DNA of 64,000 bases. Origin: Desulfovibrio sp. JC022. Lineage in GTDB: Bacteria > Desulfobacterota > Desulfovibrionia > Desulfovibrionales > Desulfovibrionaceae. A program made the position numbers and the translations under genes. Numbering within the stretch: the first letter of the stretch is position 1; every line of letters starts with the position of its first letter. A model generated the notes under the pieces. It saw only the letters and a program-made list of their open reading frames with translations. It was not told where the DNA came from and searched no databases. The stretch covers positions 152,384 to 216,383 of the forward strand of contig NZ_VOPZ01000005.1 in assembly GCF_010470665.1 (NCBI RefSeq), written 5' to 3'. Below, in pieces: positions 42,733 through 51,365 of the stretch.

Positions 42733-44238
42733 CTACATATCTTCCAAATCGATCCGCTCAGCAAGCTCAACCAGCGTGCGTACACCGAATCCGGTTCCCC
42801 CGGCTGATCCGGCAGGTGACTTTTTCTTGCGCCATGCGGGCCCGGCAATATCCAGATGGGCCCACGGGGTGTCTTCAGGTACGAATTCCTTAAGGAACAT
42901 CCCGGCATGAATGGTCATACCCTCGCGGGAACCGACATTCTTGAAATCGGCAACCTCGCTTTTAAGTTCCTCTTTATAAATATCCCAGAGCGGCATGGGC
43001 CAAAATCTTTCACCCACGCTTTTACCGGATTCAATAACCAGCTCCTGCATCAACGGTGAATTATCCATTACCGCAGCCACGCTCCAGCCGAAAGCCACAA
43101 TACAGCCCCCGGTAAGAGTGGCGAGATCGATAATAGCCGCAGGCTCATACTGGGCGGAATAAGCAAGGGCATCGCAGAGCAGCAGACGCCCTTCAGCATC
43201 GGTATTTAAAATTTCAATGGTCTTGCCGGAAAATGAAGTTACAACCTCTCCCGGACGGGTGGCATTTGCATCGGGCATATTATCAGCGCAGGGCAGAATA
43301 CCCACAACAGGCAGGTCCGGCTTGATTTCACCGATAGCCTGAAAAAAACCGAAAACCGCCGCAGCTCCGCCCATGTCGCATTTCATGTCTTCGATAAATC
43401 CAGTGGGTTTAAGGGAAATTCCCCCGGTATCAAAGGTTACGCCTTTACCCACCAGCACCAGCGGCTTCTGCCCTTCACGGTCCTTGGGGCAATATTCAAG
43501 GGTGATCATGCGGGGTTCATCGTTGGAACCTTTAAACACGGAAGCATACGCGCCCATGCCCTTATCAATTATCTCTTTGCGTTTCATGGCCTTGAACTTG
43601 AAACCATACTTCTTGGCCATTTTCTTAGCCTCATCAGCAAGGTAGACCGGGGTGGCAACGTTGGGGGGAAGGTTGACCAGATCACGGGCATAACCCATGC
43701 CCAGCCCAACAGCCTGTCCCTTAGCGAGCATTTCCGCCAGATGGGCCGGAGGCTCTTCTTCAGTCAGAAAACGCACTGTTTCCGGAAATTTCTGCTCATC
43801 ATCCTTCTTTGATTTAAATTCATCAAAGGAATACAGCCCCTCTATGGCGGCAACCACAAAATGAACCAGCTTGTCCTCAAGTACAATTCCTTCAAAGGCC
43901 GGAAGCGGAACACCCACAGTGCGGAATTTCAATTCCCGGCACTTTTGAAAAGCGGAACTGACTGCTTGCAGAAACTTATCCACCCCGAACTTATCTTCCT
44001 CGCCCAGCCCCACCAGCAGCACCCGCTGCACAGATGAACCGGAACCGTAGATAACTGCGGAACTCCCCAGTTCCCCTGAGAAATCACCCAAAGCGGGCGA
44101 TCCGGCAACCCAATCGGCATCGGAAGCCATCCATGAAGAAAATCCGGGAAGATATTCATCAGAATCCTTAAATGCGAAAAAGATAACCGCGTCCGCAGAC
44201 CATGCGGATGTCTGTTCGGTGACAATATTGAATTCCAT
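42733..44238 (-). CDS. pepA: Leucyl aminopeptidase (cytosol aminopeptidase, M17)
   Basis: A 501-aa zinc/manganese aminopeptidase that removes N-terminal residues from peptides and usually works as a hexamer in the cytoplasm. The metal site is visible as VGKGVTFDTGG (Lys and Asp ligands) and NTDAEGRL (Asp, Glu ligands), with a catalytic Arg in the latter. The N-terminal macro-like domain is present. ATG 44238 is preferred because GGAG lies seven bases upstream; an ATG four codons earlier overlaps the site. The binding-protein gene ends only 35 bases upstream on the same strand, so peptide uptake and cleavage may be co-expressed. Confidence 0.94.
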   Translation of the reverse strand: MEFNIVTEQTSAWSADAVIFFAFKDSDEYLPGFSSWMASDADWVAGSPALGDFSGELGSSAVIYGSGSSVQRVLLVGLGEEDKFGVDKFLQAVSSAFQKCRELKFRTVGVPLPAFEGIVLEDKLVHFVVAAIEGLYSFDEFKSKKDDEQKFPETVRFLTEEEPPAHLAEMLAKGQAVGLGMGYARDLVNLPPNVATPVYLADEAKKMAKKYGFKFKAMKRKEIIDKGMGAYASVFKGSNDEPRMITLEYCPKDREGQKPLVLVGKGVTFDTGGISLKPTGFIEDMKCDMGGAAAVFGFFQAIGEIKPDLPVVGILPCADNMPDANATRPGEVVTSFSGKTIEILNTDAEGRLLLCDALAYSAQYEPAAIIDLATLTGGCIVAFGWSVAAVMDNSPLMQELVIESGKSVGERFWPMPLWDIYKEELKSEVADFKNVGSREGMTIHAGMFLKEFVPEDTPWAHLDIAGPAWRKKKSPAGSAGGTGFGVRTLVELAERIDLEDM

Positions 44239-44273
44239 AAACTGCTCCATATTGCTGTTCTGAAAGTAGGGCG

Positions 44274-45404
44274 TTAATTAGGGGAAACCTGCTCCACAAA
44301 GGAAAATGTACCGTTTTGGTATTTCACTATATCCACACTTTTCATGGGAACCCTTATTCCTTCAGGGTAGTAAAATTTCCCGGTAACTCCCTTGAAATCG
44401 GAAGTTTTGGAAAGAGCTTCGCGTACGGCTTCCGATTTAACAACCCCGGCCTTTTCAATAGCCTGAGCCAGCAGCATGACTGTGTCATAGCCGAGGGCGG
44501 CAAAGCCTGATTCCGGACGGACACCGAACATGCGCTCATAGCTGTCCACAAATTCCTGAACCTGCGGGTCCGGATTATCAAGGGCCACATGAGTGGCGAA
44601 ATAGATGTCATGGGCAAATTCCGCCGGGATATCGCGCAGCCCCGGAGTATCGAACCCGTCACCTGAAACAATGGGCTGATTGAATCCAGCCTTACGGGCC
44701 GCAGTAACATAGTTAGCCGCATCCGGCGGAATGGAGGACATGAAAATCAGATCCGGGTTCTTTTCATCACCCTTGGGCAAAGGATATTTGCCATCACCGG
44801 AACTGTACCAGATCTCATCCACAACAGTTCCGCCGTACTTACGGTAACGACGCTTGAAATACTTGGAAAGAGTCTTGGTAAATTCATTGGAAATATCAGT
44901 CCCCACAAAACAGCGGGAAGTATCCAGCCTGCGTTTGGCAAATTTAGCCACAGCACGGGCCTGCATATTGTCCCCGAAAGCAGCCATAAAAAAATTCTTG
45001 CCGTACATGTAAGGCAGGTTCTGCATGGTCGCCCCGGAAGTGATGAAAATAATATTCTTTGCGGTGATTGCAGGGGCCGCAGCCATAACATAATCAGTAT
45101 CGTTCAAGCCGATAACCGCCACCATTTCATCCTGTCCGGCCAGAGCTTCAGAAGCCATTGCCGCAGAATCAAGATCGGAACGGCAATCGGAAACCACAAG
45201 ACTCAGCTTGCGGCCCATAATTCCGCCCCCGGAATTAATAATCTCTTTGGCCAGCTCCATGCCGTGCAGTCCGGGACGGTCAATAGCGGCCATTCCCCCT
45301 GTGAGATTATAAAGCACCCCGACCTTGATAACTTTCTCCCCGGCAAAAGCCGGTACGGACAAAATCAGCATGGCAAACAGGCTGCCCATCAAACGAAAAA
45401 ACAT
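44274..45404 (-). CDS. Branched-chain amino acid-type ABC transporter substrate-binding protein (Peripla_BP_6)
   Basis: A 376-aa periplasmic protein. The signal peptide (about 1-21, ending AFA) precedes GEKVIKVGVLYNLTGGMA, the start of the LivJ/Peripla_BP_6 fold, and later GLHGMELAKEIINSGGG. It binds an amino acid, amide or short peptide-like ligand, which cannot be told from sequence. No permease or ATPase genes (livHMGF) are nearby, so it is an orphan binding protein that may feed a transporter elsewhere or signal. A strong AAGGAGG site lies before ATG 45404. It precedes pepA by 35 bases. Confidence 0.9.
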   Translation of the reverse strand: MFFRLMGSLFAMLILSVPAFAGEKVIKVGVLYNLTGGMAAIDRPGLHGMELAKEIINSGGGIMGRKLSLVVSDCRSDLDSAAMASEALAGQDEMVAVIGLNDTDYVMAAAPAITAKNIIFITSGATMQNLPYMYGKNFFMAAFGDNMQARAVAKFAKRRLDTSRCFVGTDISNEFTKTLSKYFKRRYRKYGGTVVDEIWYSSGDGKYPLPKGDEKNPDLIFMSSIPPDAANYVTAARKAGFNQPIVSGDGFDTPGLRDIPAEFAHDIYFATHVALDNPDPQVQEFVDSYERMFGVRPESGFAALGYDTVMLLAQAIEKAGVVKSEAVREALSKTSDFKGVTGKFYYPEGIRVPMKSVDIVKYQNGTFSFVEQVSPN

Positions 45405-45541
45405 ATATCCTCCTTGAAATTCATCCCAATATTAACATTTAATCTTTTCTATTATTTACCCGCAACAGGAAGGCACAGGCAACCAGTATTTTCAGCAGAA
45501 CACCACAGATGTAAGAAATTAAAAAAAAGGAGGGCCTTCCA

Positions 45542-47017
45542 TCAATCCTGATCGCCCAGTTTGGCCTGCTGAGCTTCCAGAAAACGCTGAAATTTATTGA
45601 GTTCAGCCTCACGTTTCTGCGAGACAAGAGGAAATTCAGACTCCTCCCGGTAACGCTTCTCTGCAACGGTCCTATTGACGGGAACTTCTGTTGTCCCCTG
45701 CCATCCGGCATTGTCCCGGACCAGCCTGTTAATATAGCTGACTCCCAGAAAAGCACGGGTTACGCGGCTGTTATCGCGCAGTTTGCGCATATCCTTGAAT
45801 TCGGCTTTAGCGGAAACATCGCGGACCATTTTATCAAGACAGACCATCCTCTCGGGCATATGAACCTGCTCGAAAACCGCACCGTGATTGTTGAGGATGT
45901 GCCCTCGGTCCCCGGCAGTGGCCGGATCAATATAAAAAGCGGCATAAAGCCCGGACTGGTCGTAAACAGAAAGGTCACAGGAAAGATCCACCCCCACTCC
46001 GCAGGTCAAACAGGTCACATCCCGGTGGCGGGGCAGCACGTCACGTTTGAACCACTCGTCACTATTGGAAGGATCAGTAATGGCCTTCTTGTTTTCAGGG
46101 GCGAATTCACGCACCGGAGAACGCATCATTGTTCCGGCCATAAGCTCACTGGCCTGCATCCATGCAGCAACTCCGAGTACTCCTTTGAAATCCCTGCGCC
46201 TTCTCCGGGAAAGCAGAAAAAGACCGCGATAAAGCCTGTCCAGCGTGGTTCCGCCCTCTTCAGTGGATTCGAACATGATATATTCATTGAATCCCCCTGC
46301 AAGGGTCAGATTGAAAGGAGTACGGATCATCACCGATCCGGTATCGTTGCGGGGAACTAAAAAATCCGCAAGATCATGCCCGTCGGTAGGCAGCCAGGCC
46401 ATAGTTCCGCCGATGGTGATCATGGAGCCCAGCACCTTCATATAATCATCCGGGACTTCCCCCAACCCGCCCACACCGATAGAGTATTCAGTCTGGGAAA
46501 AACCACGGGAAAAAATATGCCCTCTATCCACCCGTGAATGGAAAATATCTGCAATAGAGCCGATAACCTTTAGATCTGCCGGAGAATTTTCACCGGGCAC
46601 GAACCTGAATTTGCCGATGGGTGAATCCGCTGTTTCCAAACTTTCCCAATTATCAAGGGCCTGCCGTTCCCACTGCACGGATTGCAGAAAGGTCATGGCC
46701 TCGCTGCGAGTAGAAAAAATATTTAGGGAATTGGTCATCCCGGCGGTATCAAGCACGTTGCGGCAGTACGAACAGATCGCGCACAAAGCCAGCGCACCGT
46801 TACGACGATGCAATATTTTCATGGTTCGCACAATGGAACGAATTCCGGCACTGCTCAAGTAACGCACATCGGCCATATCAAAAGCCACACAGGCAAGATT
46901 TTCATCAGCAAGGATATTTTTAAGGGTCCGATCCAGTTCCCCGGCCCCGAAAGCGTCTATTCTTCCGCTCATGCCGACGACAACTGTATCCCCGTGTCTT
47001 TGTACTGTAATTTCCAT
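45542..47017 (-). CDS. STAS-domain protein with a large unrecognised C-terminal part
   Basis: A 491-aa protein. Residues 1-110 are a STAS/anti-sigma-factor antagonist domain: MEITVQRHGDTVVVGMSGRI (strand pair) and YLSSAGIRSI, where the Ser is the usual kinase-phosphorylation site. The remaining 380 residues are not a family I can name. They contain GGLGEVPDDYMKVLGS, SRRRRRDFKGVLGV and a Cys pair (CLTCGVGVDLSC). No ATPase, kinase or phosphatase motif is seen, and no membrane helix is evident. The likely role is partner-switching signalling, with the C-terminus as effector or sensor. AGGAG precedes ATG 47017. It starts the minus-strand run STAS-binding protein-pepA-parvulin and is divergent from the ferredoxin-like gene. 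Confidence 0.78.
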   Translation of the reverse strand: MEITVQRHGDTVVVGMSGRIDAFGAGELDRTLKNILADENLACVAFDMADVRYLSSAGIRSIVRTMKILHRRNGALALCAICSYCRNVLDTAGMTNSLNIFSTRSEAMTFLQSVQWERQALDNWESLETADSPIGKFRFVPGENSPADLKVIGSIADIFHSRVDRGHIFSRGFSQTEYSIGVGGLGEVPDDYMKVLGSMITIGGTMAWLPTDGHDLADFLVPRNDTGSVMIRTPFNLTLAGGFNEYIMFESTEEGGTTLDRLYRGLFLLSRRRRRDFKGVLGVAAWMQASELMAGTMMRSPVREFAPENKKAITDPSNSDEWFKRDVLPRHRDVTCLTCGVGVDLSCDLSVYDQSGLYAAFYIDPATAGDRGHILNNHGAVFEQVHMPERMVCLDKMVRDVSAKAEFKDMRKLRDNSRVTRAFLGVSYINRLVRDNAGWQGTTEVPVNRTVAEKRYREESEFPLVSQKREAELNKFQRFLEAQQAKLGDQD

Positions 47018-47163
47018 TCACAACTCCTGTTCAACTTCATCAGGAATATGTTATCACTCTCAAAATAAGCATAGGCATAAGCATAGTAGATTGTGAAGTT
47101 GCTTCTGGAAAAACTGTACTATTTTTTCGGGCTCTGATAATTATGTCTATAAGAGGGAGAACC

Positions 47164-48087
47164 ATGAAACGAATCCTGAACAAGTTCCTACCTGACACTG
47201 AAACCGGTGAGTTCCTGAAGCAGGCACTTGAAGACCGGAACCTGACCATGAAGGATGTTCTTCACGGATATATGTATATTCGCTGGCCCAAAGCCTATAT
47301 CGGGGCAGCTCTGGGCGAGAACAATCTGGCCCCCATTGCGGAATTCTTTACCAGTCTGGTTGCTTCTCCCAAAGATAAAGAAAAACGCCAGCAGCTCAAA
47401 AACGAATTTGCCCAGAATTATCACGGCAAGGTCATTCCCACGGAAGAAGCCGTAAAACTAGTTAAGATTAAAAAGGAAGTGCGTACAACTTTGCCTGAAC
47501 GGGTTCTTCCCTATGAAAAGGCCCGCGACATTGTATTGCAGAATCCTGATCATATCGTGCTCTTTGAATGCCCCTGCCGGGCATCAAGGGAAAAGCCCTG
47601 CTATCCTCTTGATGTATGCATGATCGTTGGTGAGCCCTTTGCCTCTTTTGTTGCCAAAAACCACCCGGAAAAGGCCCGGCGCATAACCGAGGACGAAGCT
47701 GTACGTATTCTGGAAGCTGAAAATGCAAGGGGACACGTGCACCACGTTTTTTTCAAGGATGTAATGCTGGGTAGGTTTTACGCTATCTGCAACTGCTGCA
47801 CCTGCTGCTGCGGAGCAATGGAAGCCATGCGTAATGGAATTCCCATGCTTGCCCCCTCCGGCTACATTGCTGTGGTAGACCCGCACAAATGCATCGGCTG
47901 CGGACAGTGCATGGAATACTGCCCCTTCGGAGCCATGAATCTGCGTGACAAGCGCATGCGCATTGATCCCAAAAAATGCATGGGTTGCGGGGTATGCACC
48001 AACAAATGCCGCAAAGATGCCCTGCGCCTTGCGCGCAACAAGAAACACCCCGAACCATTGCTGGTGGAGAAATTGCTGGAAGGATAG
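47164..48087 (+). CDS. Cysteine-rich [4Fe-4S] ferredoxin-like protein
   Basis: A 307-aa cytoplasmic protein. The C-terminus has two ferredoxin motifs, CIGCGQCMEYCP and CMGCGVCTNKC, ending in basic residues. Upstream are additional cysteine clusters, CPCRASREKPC and CNCCTCCCG, which could form a further metal site. The N-terminal half is helical (LKQALEDRNLTMKDV) and unassigned. Such proteins are frequent in Desulfovibrio and may be electron carriers or maturation factors; the partner is unknown. The start at ATG 47164 is chosen for the GGGAG site; a frame seven codons longer has none. It is convergent with, and only 11 bases from, the HD-GYP gene. Confidence 0.82.
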   Translation: MKRILNKFLPDTETGEFLKQALEDRNLTMKDVLHGYMYIRWPKAYIGAALGENNLAPIAEFFTSLVASPKDKEKRQQLKNEFAQNYHGKVIPTEEAVKLVKIKKEVRTTLPERVLPYEKARDIVLQNPDHIVLFECPCRASREKPCYPLDVCMIVGEPFASFVAKNHPEKARRITEDEAVRILEAENARGHVHHVFFKDVMLGRFYAICNCCTCCCGAMEAMRNGIPMLAPSGYIAVVDPHKCIGCGQCMEYCPFGAMNLRDKRMRIDPKKCMGCGVCTNKCRKDALRLARNKKHPEPLLVEKLLEG

Positions 48088-48098
48088 GTTCGACAGGA

Positions 48099-49208
48099 CT
48101 AACCGTCGGGAAAAGAACGTCTCAGCTCGAGAATTTCATCCAGATTCTCGAACAACAAATCAGTCAGGTGCGGGTCGAATTGCTTGCCCTTACCTTCTTC
48201 AAAATAATCCCTGATCTTCTCAATGGGCCAGGCCTTCTTGTAAACCCGCTCACTGCCCAGAGCATCAAAGACATCAACAATACCTGTTATCCGTCCGTAA
48301 ATATGGATATCATCCCCGGAAAGCTTGCGGGGATACCCTTCACCGTTCCACCATTCATGATGCTCAAAAGCCACTATTGCAGCAGCCTTGATAATGGGGC
48401 GTTCGGAATGTTTTAAAATTTCGTGTCCGATGGTGGTATGGGTCTTGATCAGATCAAATTCTTCGGGAGTAAGCCGTCCGGGCTTGTTGAGTACTGTGTC
48501 GGGAATTCCGATCTTACCCACATCATGCATGGGTGATGCAAGACGCAATAGATCCGACTCTTCCTTGCTCAAACCGTAGCGGCGGGCAAGAATATATGAA
48601 AGCTCGGCTACCCTGCGTACGTGGTTGGCGGTCTCATTGGAGCGGGTCTCCACAACTTCGCCGAGAGTGAGGATAACTTCTTTCTGAGTCTCAATGACTT
48701 CATCCTGAATAGCCATCAGGGCATCCTGAGCCTCGCGCCGGACTTTTATCTCACTGCGCAGATCCTCGGTCCTCTTCTCAACCTCGGCCTCGAGATGTTC
48801 TTTGTAGCGGCGGTTCTCTTTGATCAGAGAGGCCCGTTCAAGCCCCTGTCCGAGGGCATGTTCCAGAATATTCAGGTCAACGATGGGCTTGGTTACGAAA
48901 TCCCACGCCCCCAGCCGCACGGCCTTGATGGCGTCCTGAATCAATCCGGCACCGGAAACAACTATAATAGGTGTATCGGGGCTTTCAGCAGTAACGTTTT
49001 CCAATACCCCGAAACCGTCCACCTTAGGCATATTCAGGTCAACCAGCACAGCATCAGGCTTTTCCTTCCTGAAAACTTCAAGACCCTCTTCACCGTCTCC
49101 GGCATCAATAATATTAAAACCGGAGTCACTGAGATAGTCGCTGATTGTTTCCCTTACAAAGTCTTCATCATCAATGACGAGAATGGTTAATTCTGAATTA
49201 TCCAACAC
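48099..49208 (-). CDS. Response regulator with HD-GYP domain (c-di-GMP phosphodiesterase type)
   Basis: A 369-aa protein. The N-terminal REC domain has the acidic pair IDDED and the phosphoacceptor in VDLNMP (about Asp58). A long coiled linker (about 125-175) follows, then an HD-GYP domain with HDVGKIG (the HD), HHEWWNGEGYP (the GYP) and the later KKAW. It should hydrolyse cyclic-di-GMP (RpfG-type) when phosphorylated, although its Trp-Asn before GEGYP differs from the common form. It is an orphan regulator with no kinase beside it. The start ATG 49208 lies behind AAGTG, with AGGGG a little farther upstream. It affects motility or biofilm by family knowledge. Confidence 0.9.
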   Translation of the reverse strand: MLDNSELTILVIDDEDFVRETISDYLSDSGFNIIDAGDGEEGLEVFRKEKPDAVLVDLNMPKVDGFGVLENVTAESPDTPIIVVSGAGLIQDAIKAVRLGAWDFVTKPIVDLNILEHALGQGLERASLIKENRRYKEHLEAEVEKRTEDLRSEIKVRREAQDALMAIQDEVIETQKEVILTLGEVVETRSNETANHVRRVAELSYILARRYGLSKEESDLLRLASPMHDVGKIGIPDTVLNKPGRLTPEEFDLIKTHTTIGHEILKHSERPIIKAAAIVAFEHHEWWNGEGYPRKLSGDDIHIYGRITGIVDVFDALGSERVYKKAWPIEKIRDYFEEGKGKQFDPHLTDLLFENLDEILELRRSFPDG

Positions 49209-49331
49209 TTACCCCTGATCATTTATTGCTCTGGAATTGTACTTTCCGCCAGTTACATACAGACATAGCAAAAAAAATATATATATAAAACTGTTATTCC
49301 AAAAGTATAACAAGTTGAACCAGAATAAAAA

Positions 49332-49365
49332 AAGGCACCGGGAAGCAATTGCTTTCCGGTGCCTT
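49332..49365 (-). terminator. Terminator of the cyclophilin gene
   Basis: AAGGCACCGGGAAGC / GCTTTCCGGTGCCTT (one mismatch) with an AATT loop. On the minus strand it is followed by a long T-run. Confidence 0.85.
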
Positions 49366-49392
49366 ACTAACACTCATGTACGTTTTGGGCAA

Positions 49393-49902
49393 TTAGCCGT
49401 CAAAACGCTTCATGGAAATGATGCTGATGGGATCAACCGGAACATCATCCATGGGACCGTAGGAACCGGTCTTTACTTTTTTGATCTTCTCAACAGCTTC
49501 CATGCCGTCTATAACCTTACCGAATACGCAGTAGCCCCAGCCCTGGGGGTTCTTGCCGGAATGGTTAAGGAAAGCGTTGTCCTTCACGTTAATGAAAAAC
49601 TGTGAAGTTGCGGAATGGGGGTCCATGGTACGGGCCATGGCGAGGGTGCCGAGTTCGTTCTTGAGGCCGTTGTCAGCTTCATTCTCAACAGGAGCATTGT
49701 TAGCTTTCTCGTTCATGGAAAAATCGTAACCGCCACCCTGAATCATGAAGTTATTGATAACTCTGTGAAAAAGGGTTCCCTCATAAAAGCCATCATCTAC
49801 GTAGCTCAAAAAGTTTGCTACGGTTTTGGGGGCTTCTTTCTCGAAAAGTTCAATTAGAACTTCACCTTCAGGTGTTTCCATCAGTACCATGGGATTGGAC
49901 AT
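49393..49902 (-). CDS. Cyclophilin-type peptidyl-prolyl cis-trans isomerase
   Basis: A 169-aa cytoplasmic cyclophilin (PpiB-like). Family motifs present are FHRVINNFMIQGG, LGTLAMARTMDPHSATSQFFINV and FGKVIDGM, holding the active-site Arg/Phe/Met/Gln residues. There is no signal peptide. It catalyses proline isomerisation in protein folding. ATG 49902 follows CGGAGG. It is monocistronic, with a terminator close to its stop. Confidence 0.95.
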   Translation of the reverse strand: MSNPMVLMETPEGEVLIELFEKEAPKTVANFLSYVDDGFYEGTLFHRVINNFMIQGGGYDFSMNEKANNAPVENEADNGLKNELGTLAMARTMDPHSATSQFFINVKDNAFLNHSGKNPQGWGYCVFGKVIDGMEAVEKIKKVKTGSYGPMDDVPVDPISIISMKRFDG

Positions 49903-49951
49903 ATTAAATTCCTCCGATTTTTTTATCTTACCCGCTAGGGGGATTTTTCAT

Positions 49952-51238
49952 CTACAATAAAACAAAAAAGTACGCCACTCCGAGCAACATAAGCACCAAA
50001 CTGGGAATGACAACCTTTTTCCATGCAGCAACCATATCAACCTTAAAATATTCGCAGGTCAGCAGAAAGCAGATATGCAACGGAGAAGCCATAATCCCGG
50101 CAAACCCGGAAAACATGCACAGCACCGCCCAGGCCGGAAGTTGATCATGTAAGCCGGAAGCCTGCACCAGCCCGACAACCAGAGGCATGGCTGCGCCAAC
50201 AAAAGCAAGTGTAATCCCGGCAATAAAGCCGACCAGAAAAGGAACAAATACCGCAGCAGCGATGAGTGCGGCCTCCCCGCCTGCCAAGCGGGCCAGTTCA
50301 TCAACAACACCGCAGGCTCCTAGAATATCCTTGAACACGAACACGCAGACAATCATGAAGATCATGTTCAGGAACCGCTTTTCAACCAGCAGTCCCCGGA
50401 TAATTGCCAGTGAACCGAAGTTAGCCGATACGCAGCAGAAAACCGCTGCCAGCAGAGCCAGAATTATCCCGATCTCAAAAGGGATTTCGGGGAAAACCAT
50501 GCTCAGCAGTGTTTCAAAAATAAAAGCCCCGCCAATGGCGACAATAAGCGGCAAACCTTCCTTGAGCACTTTTTTGATATCCCGCCCGTTAGCGGAAACA
50601 TCAGCAGCCTTGCCGTTATTTTCCATGGGCAGTACTGAAGGCCGTAAATAAAAAAAGCAGCCCAGAGCGATACAGGCGATTGCTCCCGGAAAAGTATAGC
50701 CGATGTATTCAAAGATGCTCATTCCGCACAAAGAAGCAGCCAGAATCATACCCGGATAAAGAGGCCATGCCAGCTCCCAGACATGACGGAACCAGTAGTT
50801 AATGACCACCTTGTCCCGCCCGGAAACATCCAGACCGTTAGCTGCTTCCTGAATCATAGGCGCGGAAAAGATAGCCCCGCCGGGCATGGGCAGCAGACCG
50901 ATAAGTGCCGGGAAAAAGACCAGCCGTAGGCGCGGGCTTTTCAGGTACCCGGTCAGGGAATTCATTATCCTGCCAGCCTGCCCGGTTTTCTCCAGCAGGC
51001 CGGACAGCATCATAATCAGAGCCACGATGAGAGCCAAAAAAATTGTCTTATCATCACGCAATGCTTCAGCACTGACCTTGAATACAGCCCCCATTTTCAT
51101 GGAAGTGAGCAGGGCCAGCACTCCGCCCCCGGCCAGAATTGACGGCCCGACGCCAAGCCTGAGCCTGATCCCGGCCAGCATACAAATAAAAACAAATAGA
51201 ATTTTAATTAAAGGCAGGAGGTTTAGAAAAAAATCCAT
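49952..51238 (-). CDS. DUF401-family integral membrane protein
   Basis: A 428-aa membrane protein with about 11-12 helices. The N-terminus LPLIKILFVFICMLAGIRLRLGVGPSI and a repeat-like internal pattern match the DUF401 permease family, a relative of ion/anion transporters of unsettled substrate. The conserved LLPMPGGAIFSAPM after helix 3 is a family loop. No binding-protein or ATPase partner is nearby. GGAG is near the ATG at 51238. It is downstream of the TMTC-like gene on the same strand with a 127-base gap, so co-transcription is possible but unclear. Confidence 0.8.
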   Translation of the reverse strand: MDFFLNLLPLIKILFVFICMLAGIRLRLGVGPSILAGGGVLALLTSMKMGAVFKVSAEALRDDKTIFLALIVALIMMLSGLLEKTGQAGRIMNSLTGYLKSPRLRLVFFPALIGLLPMPGGAIFSAPMIQEAANGLDVSGRDKVVINYWFRHVWELAWPLYPGMILAASLCGMSIFEYIGYTFPGAIACIALGCFFYLRPSVLPMENNGKAADVSANGRDIKKVLKEGLPLIVAIGGAFIFETLLSMVFPEIPFEIGIILALLAAVFCCVSANFGSLAIIRGLLVEKRFLNMIFMIVCVFVFKDILGACGVVDELARLAGGEAALIAAAVFVPFLVGFIAGITLAFVGAAMPLVVGLVQASGLHDQLPAWAVLCMFSGFAGIMASPLHICFLLTCEYFKVDMVAAWKKVVIPSLVLMLLGVAYFFVLL

Positions 51239-51365
51239 ACATCACCCCGAACGCAAAAGAGGGTTAACGGCCCGCAACGCACAAGAAAAGCCATCAGCAC
51301 AGGACACAGAAGGAAGACTGTTATTCTCCCTAAAAATGGATACTTCAAAAATCTTGATTACTCAA

